Positions 1 through 7,610 of a DNA stretch of 64,000 nucleotides are shown here, in pieces. The notes under the pieces are model-generated. The model was not told where the DNA came from. It did no database searches and worked only from the letters and a program-made list of their open reading frames with translations. A program made the translations under genes and the position numbers. This stretch comes from JAHEJN01 sp963787285 (GTDB lineage Bacteria; Actinomycetota; Acidimicrobiia; Acidimicrobiales; JAHEJN01): positions 124,001-188,000 of the forward strand of contig CAWBCM010000020.1 of assembly GCA_963787285.1 (NCBI GenBank), given 5' to 3'. How positions within the stretch are numbered: position 1 is the stretch's first letter; every line of letters starts with the position of its first letter.

Positions 1-2
1 AC

Positions 3-386
3 AACGGGGGAGTGACCTCCGACGGCGGTGGCATTCTCGACCTGTTCGCCGACGATGCCCAGGTGTACTTCCCCAAATGGGGTCTGGCCACCGGCAAGGA
101 CGAGATCGGCCAGATGTTCGGTGACGTCGGCGGGACCCTCGAATCGATCCTGCACCACTACTCACACTTCAACTGGATCTTCTCGGGCCGCGACCTTGTG
201 GTCTGTGAGGGCACCAGCCAGGGCGTGCACCGTGACGGACCCTGGAACGCGGGCGACCCGGAATGGAGTGCCGGACGCTGGTGCGATGTCTTCGAGATCC
301 GGGACTGGCAGATCCACCGGTGCTTCATCTACCTCGACCCCGACTACGCCGGAAAGGATGTTGCGCGCTACCCCTGGCTGTCGTGA
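3..386 (+). CDS. SnoaL-like / NTF2-fold protein, 5' end outside window
   Basis: The reading frame is open from the window edge to a TGA stop, and the visible part (about 125 residues) begins inside the fold, so the true start is probably upstream. The segment LFADDAQVYFP followed by GKDEIGQMF is typical of the SnoaL/NTF2 alpha+beta barrel, where an Asp-Asp-Ala stretch precedes the first long strand. Members are small isomerases, hydratases or ligand-binding proteins, and the substrate cannot be told from sequence. Its 3' end overlaps the convergent dehydrogenase gene by 19 bp. An in-frame GTG at 12 exists but would give a protein lacking the usual first helix. Confidence 0.6.
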   Translation, partial: NGGVTSDGGGILDLFADDAQVYFPKWGLATGKDEIGQMFGDVGGTLESILHHYSHFNWIFSGRDLVVCEGTSQGVHRDGPWNAGDPEWSAGRWCDVFEIRDWQIHRCFIYLDPDYAGKDVARYPWLS

Positions 387-1258
387 GCAGTCGCCCTTCG
401 ACTCACGTACTTCCAGATCTCGGTGAAGTCGCTGTCGGGCATCGCGAGATCGGCGGCGCGCCACACGTCGAGCACGGTCCCGATCACCTGCGCCGACGTG
501 CCCGCCCTGACCGCTTCGGACACGAACAGGTCGACGTCCTTGGCCATCAGCCTCGTGTGGAAGCCGCTGTCGTAGGTGCCCGTGAGCACGCGGTTCGGGA
601 ACTTGTCGTCGGTGGCGGAGTTGCGGCCCGTCGACACGTTGAGCACGTCGATGATCTGGGCCAGATCGAGTCCGTGAGCGACGCCGAAGGCGGCCGCTTC
701 GGATGTCGCGGCCAGCGCGGTGGCCGATAGCACGTTGTTCAGCAGCTTCATCGTCTGGCCCATGCCGGCCTGTTCGCCGACGTCGAACACGTTGCCGGCA
801 ATGGCATCGAATACCGCCCGATGATCATCCAGGATCGTGGCCGGACCGGCGTACATCAACGAGACGGTGCCGGCGATTGCCCCCGCCCGGCCACCCGAAA
901 CCGGACAATCCACGTAGGTGACGCCCACCGGGGTCAGCGCCGACGCCGCGGTGGTGGCCGTCGCGGGCCCGACGGTCGAGAGATCGCACACCACCGAAAC
1001 GGCCCGCTCCGCCGTGGCGGCCAGCGTCTCGACCACCTCCAGCACGATGCGACCGTCGGGCAGGCTGAGGAACACCGTGTGCGCGGCGCGGAACAGGTCC
1101 GTCGCCGATGCCGCGGCCCGGCCGCCATCGGGCAGGCGACTCTCGGTGCCGGCCGCGTCGAAACACACCAGGTCGAAGCCGGCCGCGGCGATGTTGGCTG
1201 CCATCGGCCCGCCCATGTTGCCCAGGCCGATGAACCCGATCGTGGCGGGCTCGCTCAC
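368..1258 (-). CDS. 3-hydroxyisobutyrate dehydrogenase family (beta-hydroxyacid dehydrogenase)
   Basis: A 296-residue NAD(P)-dependent beta-hydroxyacid dehydrogenase. The N-terminal Rossmann motif GFIGLGNMGG lies at residues 8-17, the substrate loop DCPVSGG at about 117-123, and the catalytic lysine is at about 171 in GQTMKLLNN. These are the signatures of 3-hydroxyisobutyrate dehydrogenase, tartronate semialdehyde reductase and 6-phosphogluconate dehydrogenase relatives. Start: GTG at 1258, sharing a GTGA overlap with the stop of the decarboxylase-like gene upstream, so the two are translationally coupled. The substrate is unknown; pairing with a carboxymuconolactone decarboxylase-like protein suggests an organic-acid or aromatic side pathway (inference). 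Confidence 0.85.
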   Translation of the reverse strand: MSEPATIGFIGLGNMGGPMAANIAAAGFDLVCFDAAGTESRLPDGGRAAASATDLFRAAHTVFLSLPDGRIVLEVVETLAATAERAVSVVCDLSTVGPATATTAASALTPVGVTYVDCPVSGGRAGAIAGTVSLMYAGPATILDDHRAVFDAIAGNVFDVGEQAGMGQTMKLLNNVLSATALAATSEAAAFGVAHGLDLAQIIDVLNVSTGRNSATDDKFPNRVLTGTYDSGFHTRLMAKDVDLFVSEAVRAGTSAQVIGTVLDVWRAADLAMPDSDFTEIWKYVSRRATAHDSQG

Positions 1259-1659
1259 GGGGTGTCGACGAGGTGGTCCGGATCGATCCCCTCGGCATCG
1301 AGCACCTCTCGGGCGAGACGAAAGGCCTCGACGCCGGCAGGAATGCCGGCGTAGATGGCGATCTGCACCAGCGTCTCCTTCAGTTCGTCGAGGGTGCAGC
1401 CGTTGCCGAGCGCCCCCCGGAAGTGGGTCTTGAACTCGTGGGACCGGTTCAGTGCGGCGAGAAGGCAGAGGTTGTTGAGGCTGCGCTGCCTGTCGGAGAG
1501 CGTGGGCTGGCCCCACACCTCGCCCCAGCAATAGGTGGTCACCAGCTCCTGGAACCGGAGGTTGAACGAGTCGGCCGATTCGAACGCCTTCGCCACGTAC
1601 TGCTCACCCAGCACCCGTGACCTCGCCTCTCGTCCGACGGCGAACGTCTCCTCGTCCAT
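1255..1659 (-). CDS. Carboxymuconolactone decarboxylase (CMD) family protein
   Basis: A 134-residue single-domain CMD/AhpD-fold protein. The stretch ELVTTYCWGEVWGQPTL and the C-terminal helix with ETLVQIAIYAGIPAG match the PcaC-like branch, which decarboxylates 4-carboxymuconolactone or acts as a small oxidoreductase-like subunit. No CxxC of the AhpD peroxidase type is present, so a redox role is less likely. The ATG at 1659 fits the family length better than a longer in-frame extension. It is the first gene of a two-gene operon with the dehydrogenase and diverges from the metallo-hydrolase gene at 1739. Confidence 0.8.
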   Translation of the reverse strand: MDEETFAVGREARSRVLGEQYVAKAFESADSFNLRFQELVTTYCWGEVWGQPTLSDRQRSLNNLCLLAALNRSHEFKTHFRGALGNGCTLDELKETLVQIAIYAGIPAGVEAFRLAREVLDAEGIDPDHLVDTP

Positions 1660-1684
1660 GGCTTTCCCCTCGATCGATCTGGTG

Positions 1685-1699
1685 GGCGTAGCATACGCA
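1685..1699. promoter_or_regulatory. Palindrome in divergent promoter region
   Basis: GCGTA-GCA-TACGC is a perfect 5-bp inverted repeat (1686-1698) in the 79-bp gap between the divergent CMD and lactonase-like genes. It contains TAGCAT on the plus strand and TATGCT on the minus strand, both acceptable -10 elements. It could be an operator over two overlapping promoters. The arms are short, so chance is possible. Confidence 0.3.
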
Positions 1700-1738
1700 T
1701 CGGCCACGAAGGGCGGGGAGTCGAAGGGGGAGCGGCAC

Positions 1739-2548
1739 GTGCACACCGACGGCGAGCTCGTCTGCTACGAGGTCTGTGCCGTCAAGTACGCCGAACGAGA
1801 CGGTCGCCGGTCCGAGCATTTCCTCGGTGGCGATCCTCATGACGCACCGATGCCGATGGACTATTTCGTCTGGGTCGTGCGCGGGGGCGGTCGGACCTTC
1901 GTGGTCGACACCGGCTTCGAGCAGTCCGACGCCGACGCTCGTGGCCGGCGGTTGCTGCGATCGGTCACCGACGCGCTGGCCGTGGTCGATGTCGACGCCG
2001 CGACGGTGTCCGACGTGGTCATCACCCACTTGCACTACGACCATGTCGGTGGCTTCGCCCAGTTTCCGAAGGCGCAGTTCCATGTCCAGGAACGTGAGGT
2101 CGCCTACGCCACGGGGCGGTACATGACCTTCGCCAACCTCGCCCATGCCTTCACCCCCGACCACATTGCCGCGTTCGTCCACGAGGTGTTCACCGGGCGC
2201 GTGGTGTTCCACGACGGCGACGCCGAACTGGCTCCCGGCCTATCGGTACATCATGTGGGTGGCCACACCGACGGACTGCAAGTGGTTCGCGTCCACACCG
2301 AGGTCGGCTGGATCGTGCTCGCCTCCGACGGCACCCACTTCTACGAGAACATCGAGTCGGGCCGACCGTTTCCGTTCGTCTATTCGGTTGGCGACCTCTT
2401 GGACGGGTACGCCACGCTGCGCCGCCTCGCCGACCGCGATGCTCTGATCGTCCCGGGCCACGACCCTGCGGTGTTCGACCGGTATCCGGAGTACTCGTCG
2501 GCCGCTCGCGACATCGCGGTCCGGCTCGATGTCGAGCCCACGGTCTGA
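1739..2548 (+). CDS. Metallo-beta-lactamase-fold hydrolase, N-acyl homoserine lactonase-like
   Basis: A 269-residue MBL-fold hydrolase. The metal-binding motif THLHYDHVGG is at residues 96-105 (HxHxDH), with a second histidine site at HVGGHTDGLQ, an aspartate in LASDGTHFY and a terminal VPGHDP. The N-terminal EVCAVKYAERDG..SEHFLGG resembles the AHL-lactonase subfamily that opens lactone rings of acyl-homoserine lactones, but many relatives have other substrates. The GTG at 1739 was chosen because a GAAGGGGGA Shine-Dalgarno lies just upstream; an ATG at 1661 would add 26 unlikely residues. It diverges from the CMD gene. Confidence 0.8.
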   Translation: MHTDGELVCYEVCAVKYAERDGRRSEHFLGGDPHDAPMPMDYFVWVVRGGGRTFVVDTGFEQSDADARGRRLLRSVTDALAVVDVDAATVSDVVITHLHYDHVGGFAQFPKAQFHVQEREVAYATGRYMTFANLAHAFTPDHIAAFVHEVFTGRVVFHDGDAELAPGLSVHHVGGHTDGLQVVRVHTEVGWIVLASDGTHFYENIESGRPFPFVYSVGDLLDGYATLRRLADRDALIVPGHDPAVFDRYPEYSSAARDIAVRLDVEPTV

Positions 2549-2571
2549 ACAGCTCCACTCCAGTAGTCCAG

Positions 2572-2592
2572 TAGTATTGAGAACCATTCTCA
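2572..2592 (+). promoter_or_regulatory. Fur/Zur-like operator over the permease start
   Basis: TGAGAA-CCA-TTCTCA is a perfect 6-3-6 inverted repeat at 2578-2592, preceded by a TAGTAT -10-like hexamer at 2572-2577, and its last base is the A of the permease ATG. Fur-superfamily regulators (Fur, Zur, Mur) bind A/T-rich dyads of the TGANAATNATTNTCA type. A site between the -10 and the start codon would block transcription directly. Zur is the likeliest ligand from the transporter family, but manganese or iron regulators cannot be excluded. Confidence 0.6.
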
Positions 2593-3485
2593 TGAACTGG
2601 CTCACCGACCCCTGGACGTGGTGGATCGCACCGTTCGTCGACAACGCGTTCATGCGCGATGCGCTGTTCGCCAGCCTGCTGGCCGTGATCGCCACGTCGC
2701 TCGTCGGCACCTGGGTGGTCCTTCGCGGCCTCACCTTCCTCGGCGACGCCTTGGCCCACGGCGTTCTTCCCGGTGTGGCGATCGCGTTCGTCATCGGCAC
2801 CAGCCCGACCGCAGGGGCGCTGCTGGCCGCGATCGCCATGGTCGCCGCCCTCAGCCTGTTGCGGGCTCGCTCACCGTTGCCCGACGACACCTCGATCGGT
2901 GTGTTGTTCGTCGGATTCCTCGCTCTGGCCGTTGTGGTGATGTCGAGTCAATCCGCCTCCTACGCCGGGGATCTCAACCGATTCCTGTTCGGTTCGGTAA
3001 CCGGGGTCACCGACGGCGACCTGGTCCGACAAGCCATCGCCGCCGCTCTGGCGTTGGCGGGCGTCGTCGTGTTCCACCGCTCGTTTCTCGTCTTGAGCTT
3101 CGACGAAGTGCAGGCCGAGCTGCTCGGCCTGCGCCCGCGACTCGCCAACGGGGTGCTGTTGGCCCTCGTCGCCATCGCGGTCGTGGCCACGTTCGAGACC
3201 GTGGGGAACCTGTTGGTCTTCGCGTTTCTCGTCGCGCCTCCGGCCACGGCCTCGATGCTCGTGCGCCGGGTGCCGCACATCATGGTCGCAGCGGTGGCGT
3301 TCGGAGCGCTCGCGGTGGTGATCGGCCTGCTCGTCAGCTTCCATCAGGGCAGCGTGGCTCCGAGCGCAACGATGGCCCTGGTGGCCACGGCCCTCTTCGT
3401 CCTTGCCGTCGTCGCCCGATCGGTGGTCGAGGCCACCGGCCGGCACTCGGCGGTTCGGCTGGACTCCGACGCCCATTCGCACTGA
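2592..3485 (+). CDS. Metal ABC transporter permease (ZnuB/MntB family)
   Basis: A 297-residue integral membrane permease of the ABC-3 family that imports zinc or manganese. It has many hydrophobic helices and the family segment LRGLTFLGDALAHGVLPGVA near residues 45-65, which couples to the ATPase, plus ETVGNLLVFAFLVAPPATA near the C terminus. ATG at 2592 is the natural start, and the Fur/Zur-like palindrome overlaps it. No substrate-binding lipoprotein gene is nearby; the ATPase gene is immediately downstream but on the opposite strand, which is unusual because these components usually form one operon. Confidence 0.87.
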   Translation: MNWLTDPWTWWIAPFVDNAFMRDALFASLLAVIATSLVGTWVVLRGLTFLGDALAHGVLPGVAIAFVIGTSPTAGALLAAIAMVAALSLLRARSPLPDDTSIGVLFVGFLALAVVVMSSQSASYAGDLNRFLFGSVTGVTDGDLVRQAIAAALALAGVVVFHRSFLVLSFDEVQAELLGLRPRLANGVLLALVAIAVVATFETVGNLLVFAFLVAPPATASMLVRRVPHIMVAAVAFGALAVVIGLLVSFHQGSVAPSATMALVATALFVLAVVARSVVEATGRHSAVRLDSDAHSH

Positions 3486-3515
3486 GTGGAGCGATATCGG
3501 CTGGGAGGCGATCGA

Positions 3516-4268
3516 TCAGTCGGTGTGGCCGTGGTCGTCGAGGATGATCGCCGTGCCCGACTCGGCGGTGATGACCCGGCCACCGTAGGCCCTGCGGAGA
3601 TGTTCGGCGGTGAGAACTTCGGCCGGCGTTCCATCGGCCACCACCTGGCCGTCGAGCAACACGACCCTGCTGCATCGCCGGGCCTCGTCGAGGTGATGGG
3701 TCGACAGGACCACGAGTGCTCCACGGGCAGCCTCCTGGTCGACGATCTCGAGGATGCGCTCCTGGCTGGCGAGATCGAGACCAGTGATGGGCTCGTCGAG
3801 CAACAGCACGTTGCTGCGCTGGGCCAGGGCGCGGGCCACCAGCACCCTTTGTTGTTGTCCACCGGAGAGCTCGCCGAACTGCTTCCTCACCAGGCCGGCC
3901 ACCTCCGTGCGGTCCATCGCCTCGTTGATGGCGGCGCGATCGACCGCCTGCATCCGCCCGACGAGGCCCTTGCCCACGAAACGACCCATTTCGATGATCT
4001 CGCCGCCGGTGAGCGGCATCCACGGCCGATGGTGGCCGTGTTGGGTCACGAAGGCCGGCGGCGGGCCGGCGACCAGCGCGGCATGACCCGTGGTCGGCTT
4101 CACCAGGCCGGCGATGACCTTGAGCATCGTCGTCTTGCCTGAGCCGTTGGCACCGACCAGCGCCACCGATTCCGAGCCACGAGCGGCGAAGGTGACCCCG
4201 CGCAGCGCGAGATGGCGGCCATAGGCCACGGTCACGTCGTCGAGACGCAGCGTCGGATCACCACTCAT
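3516..4268 (-). CDS. Metal-type ABC transporter ATP-binding protein
   Basis: A 250-residue ABC ATPase. Walker A GANGSGKT is at 39-46, the Q-loop glutamine at about 76, the signature LSGGQ at 134-138, Walker B LLLDEP at 155-160 and the switch histidine at about 191. It resembles ZnuC/MntA-type ATPases and would energise the permease convergent with it; the two stop codons are 30 bp apart. The C-terminal tail ends DDHGHTD, a small metal-binding-like stretch. Its start faces ung with only 23 bp between, and the two -10 elements overlap. Confidence 0.85.
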   Translation of the reverse strand: MSGDPTLRLDDVTVAYGRHLALRGVTFAARGSESVALVGANGSGKTTMLKVIAGLVKPTTGHAALVAGPPPAFVTQHGHHRPWMPLTGGEIIEMGRFVGKGLVGRMQAVDRAAINEAMDRTEVAGLVRKQFGELSGGQQQRVLVARALAQRSNVLLLDEPITGLDLASQERILEIVDQEAARGALVVLSTHHLDEARRCSRVVLLDGQVVADGTPAEVLTAEHLRRAYGGRVITAESGTAIILDDHGHTD

Positions 4269-4291
4269 GCGGCCATCGTAGGATCGAAGCC
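4269..4291. promoter_or_regulatory. Overlapping divergent leaderless promoters (ABC ATPase / ung)
   Basis: TAGGAT at 4279-4284 sits 7 nt before the ung GTG. On the other strand TACGAT (complement of 4275-4280) sits 6 nt before the ATPase ATG. The two hexamers share two bases, so the polymerases would compete. With TSS spacing of about 7 nt both mRNAs would begin at the start codon. Confidence 0.5.
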
Positions 4292-4957
4292 GTGACGACC
4301 ACCGACTGGAACCCGATTCTGCGCAGCGAGTTCGACGAGGCGTACTGGAAGGATCTCCAGCGGTTCGTGCACGAGGAGCGGACGAGACACGCCGTGTTCC
4401 CGCCCCACGAAGAGGTGTTTGCCGCGTTGAAGCTGACGTCCTACGCCGACACGAAGGTGCTGGTTCTCGGTCAGGACCCCTACCACGGTCCCGGCCAGGC
4501 CCACGGCCTGTGTTTCAGCGTCCGCCGAGGTGTTCCGGTTCCCCCGTCGCTGCAGAACATCTACAAGGAACTGCACACCGATCTCGGCCTGCCGGTCCCC
4601 CGGCACGGCAACCTCGAGGCCTGGGCCAGGCAAGGGGTCCTGTTGTTGAACGCCGTCCTGACGGTGCACGCCCACGCGGCGGCCTCCCATCGGGGCAAGG
4701 GTTGGGAGACCTTCACCGATCGGGTGATCGCCGCGGTCAACGCCAAACCCGAACGGGTCGTCTTCATCCTGTGGGGTGGCTACGCCCGAAAGAAGAAGCC
4801 CCTCATCGACACCGCCCGTCACACGATCATCGAGTCGCCGCATCCGTCTCCGCTGTCGGCCCACAACGGCTTCTTCGGTACCCGCCCCTTCTCGCGCGCC
4901 AACGCCGCGCTGAAGGAGGCGGGCAGGAGCCCGGTCGACTGGTCGCTACCCGACTGA
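4292..4957 (+). CDS. ung: Uracil-DNA glycosylase
   Basis: A 221-residue family 1 uracil-DNA glycosylase that removes uracil from DNA to start base excision repair. The water-activating motif GQDPYHG is at residues 60-66 with the catalytic Asp at 62, followed by HGLCFSV (uracil pocket). The leucine-loop motif HPSPLSAHNGF with the catalytic His lies near the C terminus. The length is normal for the family. The start is GTG. It is probably monocistronic, with a leaderless-type -10 element 7 nt upstream. Confidence 0.95.
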   Translation: MTTTDWNPILRSEFDEAYWKDLQRFVHEERTRHAVFPPHEEVFAALKLTSYADTKVLVLGQDPYHGPGQAHGLCFSVRRGVPVPPSLQNIYKELHTDLGLPVPRHGNLEAWARQGVLLLNAVLTVHAHAAASHRGKGWETFTDRVIAAVNAKPERVVFILWGGYARKKKPLIDTARHTIIESPHPSPLSAHNGFFGTRPFSRANAALKEAGRSPVDWSLPD

Positions 4958-4966
4958 GGCGAGCGC

Positions 4967-6193
4967 TCAGCGGAACTCGGTCAGAACGGCTTCGGCCTGT
5001 TCGGCGAGGCCGAGAACCGCCTCGCCGTTGGGACCGGTGAAGTCGAACACGGGAAGCTCCACTGACTCGGGGTCGAGCCCCTTCAGGCCACGACCGAACC
5101 GGACCGCCTCGAGGAAGCCCCAGTTGTCGTCGATGCGGACGTTGCCGACGAGGGAGTTCGCCGCGCGGTAGAGGGTGAGGGGATTGCGGGTGCCTCCGAC
5201 CTCGTTGAACACGGCCTCGAGGAAGACCTGCTGGCGTTGGACCCGGCCGAAGTCCGACGACGGGTCGAGCACGTTCTGGCCGTCGATGATCTCGATGTAG
5301 TTGCGTGTTCGCACGTAGGCGAGAGCCTGTTCGGCCTCGAGGTGGACCGGACCGGCCTGGGGGATGTTCAAACCGGTCTTGGGGTCGAAGGCCGGATGGG
5401 CCACCTCGACGTCGATGCCACCGATCGTTTCGACCAGGCCGAGGAAGCCGGCGAAGTCGACCTCCATGTAGTGATGGATGGGAATGTCGAGGCTGTCCTG
5501 GATCGTGTCGATCAGTTGCTGGGGCCCTCCGGCGAAGGCGGTGTTGATGCGTTGTTCCCCGCCGGTGCCCGCAATGGGGACCCACAGATCGCGGTTCAGG
5601 GCCAGGAAGCGATTCCCGTTCGGGGCCACCCGCAGGATCACGATGGTGTCGGTGCGTTCGCCGGCGAACGACTCGGTTCCGTCGCCGAAGATGCCTCCGG
5701 CAGTTTCGAGGTCCTGGTCGACGCCTTCGCGGGAATCGGTGCCCACGATGAGGTAGTTGGTGCCCTGCGCCGTATCGGTGGCCAGGCCGTCGAGAGCCAC
5801 GCGGTCGACGCGATTCCAGGTGATCCATGCGAGGGCGATGCCGCCGCCGACCAACATCGCCACGATGACCACGAGCGCGATGGCGGTGCGAAGCGGCCAT
5901 CGCCGACGCCGACCCGTCGGCTCCGGCGCTCGTGTCGGAGTGAGCGCGGCGGCGGGGCGAACGGGAGCGGCCGGCGCCGCCGACGGCGCGCCGCCCGTGG
6001 TCGAGGGATCAGGAGCAGGGATGTGGTATTGGCCGGGAGGGGCGTAGACCGACGCCGAGTCGGCGTCGGACCCCGGTGGCGTCGGTCGCCGGCCGACCCA
6101 CGCGTCGTCGACGGGCTCGTCGTGGATCGACGGCAGGCGCGCCAATTTGTCCCACACGTCACCGGACTCTTCTGGGGGGCGGTTGTCGGACAC
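4967..6193 (-). CDS. LytR-CpsA-Psr (LCP) family cell-wall ligase
   Basis: A 408-residue single-pass membrane protein that attaches polymers such as arabinogalactan-like or teichoic polysaccharides to peptidoglycan. It has a proline/alanine-rich cytoplasmic region (1-100), one transmembrane segment after RRRRWPLRTAIA, then the LCP domain with VGTDSREG, RTDTIVILRV, LNRDLWVPI and ALAYVRTRN..D..RVQRQQ, the pyrophosphate- and Mg-binding arginines and aspartates of the family. GTG at 6193 was chosen because AAAGAGAG precedes it. It diverges from the M23 peptidase gene, another wall enzyme. Confidence 0.87.
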   Translation of the reverse strand: MSDNRPPEESGDVWDKLARLPSIHDEPVDDAWVGRRPTPPGSDADSASVYAPPGQYHIPAPDPSTTGGAPSAAPAAPVRPAAALTPTRAPEPTGRRRRWPLRTAIALVVIVAMLVGGGIALAWITWNRVDRVALDGLATDTAQGTNYLIVGTDSREGVDQDLETAGGIFGDGTESFAGERTDTIVILRVAPNGNRFLALNRDLWVPIAGTGGEQRINTAFAGGPQQLIDTIQDSLDIPIHHYMEVDFAGFLGLVETIGGIDVEVAHPAFDPKTGLNIPQAGPVHLEAEQALAYVRTRNYIEIIDGQNVLDPSSDFGRVQRQQVFLEAVFNEVGGTRNPLTLYRAANSLVGNVRIDDNWGFLEAVRFGRGLKGLDPESVELPVFDFTGPNGEAVLGLAEQAEAVLTEFR

Positions 6194-6409
6194 TTCGGCT
6201 CTCTTTGTAGTGGCCCGCAGTAAACCACGACCGCGAACGGCGGTGGTGTCGCGAGATCGGGAGTGGGCCAACCAGTCTGCCGCCGGTCATCGACGACACC
6301 ACCGTTGGGGTGCCGTTCCCGGCCGACCTTTCCGATCGCGGTGCCACCCGCTACGATCGAACGCTGGTCCTAGGGGCAACAAGCGGGCCTGGAGAATCTC
6401 CCGCGCTCG

Positions 6410-7603
6410 ATGACACCCCACCGCATCACCCTTCGCCGTTCGGTCGCCGGGATCGTCGCGCTCGGTGTGGCCGCCACCCTTGCGCCCGCGGCGGCCCAGA
6501 GCGAGGTGGATCGTGTCACGGTCGCCGAGAGCATCGAGGACGCCCGAGCCGAGCGTGACGAGGCCAGGCGCCAGCAGCTCATCGCCGAAACGACCCTCAG
6601 CTTCCTCGAGGCCGAGGACGAGGACATCAAGGCTGCGCTGGATGCCGCCAACGAGCTCGTGGCCTCTCAACAGGCTCGCGTCGATGCCGCTCGCACCCGG
6701 CTCGACCTGGCCGAGCTCGACCAGTACCGGGCCGAGACCGATCTGGCCTGGGCCAGCCAGGACATCGAGGTGCTGCGTGCCGCGGCGCGGTTCTTCGCGG
6801 TCGAGTCGTACGTGCGGCTGCCGGCGAACGGCTCGAACTTCCTCATCGAGAGCGGCGACCCCAACCGCTCGGCCCGTCGGGCGGCGCTGTTGTCGTCGGT
6901 CGGACGGAGCGCCATCGATGCCCTCGACGATCTGCGAGCGGCGGAGGAGGACCGCGCCGGTCTCGCAATCGTCGCCGCCGATGCCGCCATCCTCGCCGCC
7001 GATCTCGAAGCCGAGCTGACCGAGCGGCTCGCGGTGCTCGAAGAGGCACGGACGACCCAGGCATCGATCGCGACCGAGATGGACGCACGCATTGCCCATT
7101 GGGAGCAGGAACTGGCCGGATTCGAGCAGGACGAGCGCGACCTGACCGAACTGATCCGGCAGAAACAACTCGAAGCTGCGGGCATCGGAGGGCCTTCGCA
7201 GCCGGGGATCGAATCATCCGAAGGCTTCGTCTGGCCCACTGCGGGCAAGCTGGGCAGCGGCTTCGGTCCCCGGTTGCATCCGATCCTCGGCTACACGCGT
7301 ATGCACAACGGGCTCGACATCGGCGGTGCCCAGGGCCAGCCGATCTGGGCATCGAAGGCGGGCACCGTGCTCATTGCCGGCTGGCAGGGTGGATACGGCA
7401 ATGCCGTCGTCGTCGGTCACGACGGCGGCCTCACCTCGCTGTACGCCCACATGTCGCAGATATCGGTGTCGGTGGGCACCCAGCTCGACACGGGCGACTT
7501 CCTCGGTCAGGTCGGCAGCACGGGACTGTCGACGGGACCACACCTGCACTTCGAGATGCGGGTGAACGGGAACCTCGTCGATCCGCGTCCCTTCCTGCCG
7601 TGA
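6410..7603 (+). CDS. Murein hydrolase activator / M23 metallopeptidase with coiled coil
   Basis: A 397-residue exported protein: Sec signal peptide (residues 1-29, ending in AAA), a long EnvC-like coiled coil (about 35-245, rich in Ala, Glu, Arg) and a C-terminal LytM/M23 domain. The zinc-site motifs are HPILGYTRMHNGLDIG and HLHFEMRVNG; GFGPRLHP opens the domain. It may cleave peptidoglycan cross-links or activate amidases at division sites. The last His, the HxH and the Asp are present, so it is likely a true enzyme. A TACGAT -10-like hexamer lies about 55 nt upstream. Confidence 0.87.
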   Translation: MTPHRITLRRSVAGIVALGVAATLAPAAAQSEVDRVTVAESIEDARAERDEARRQQLIAETTLSFLEAEDEDIKAALDAANELVASQQARVDAARTRLDLAELDQYRAETDLAWASQDIEVLRAAARFFAVESYVRLPANGSNFLIESGDPNRSARRAALLSSVGRSAIDALDDLRAAEEDRAGLAIVAADAAILAADLEAELTERLAVLEEARTTQASIATEMDARIAHWEQELAGFEQDERDLTELIRQKQLEAAGIGGPSQPGIESSEGFVWPTAGKLGSGFGPRLHPILGYTRMHNGLDIGGAQGQPIWASKAGTVLIAGWQGGYGNAVVVGHDGGLTSLYAHMSQISVSVGTQLDTGDFLGQVGSTGLSTGPHLHFEMRVNGNLVDPRPFLP

Positions 7604-7610
7604 GCGCCGA

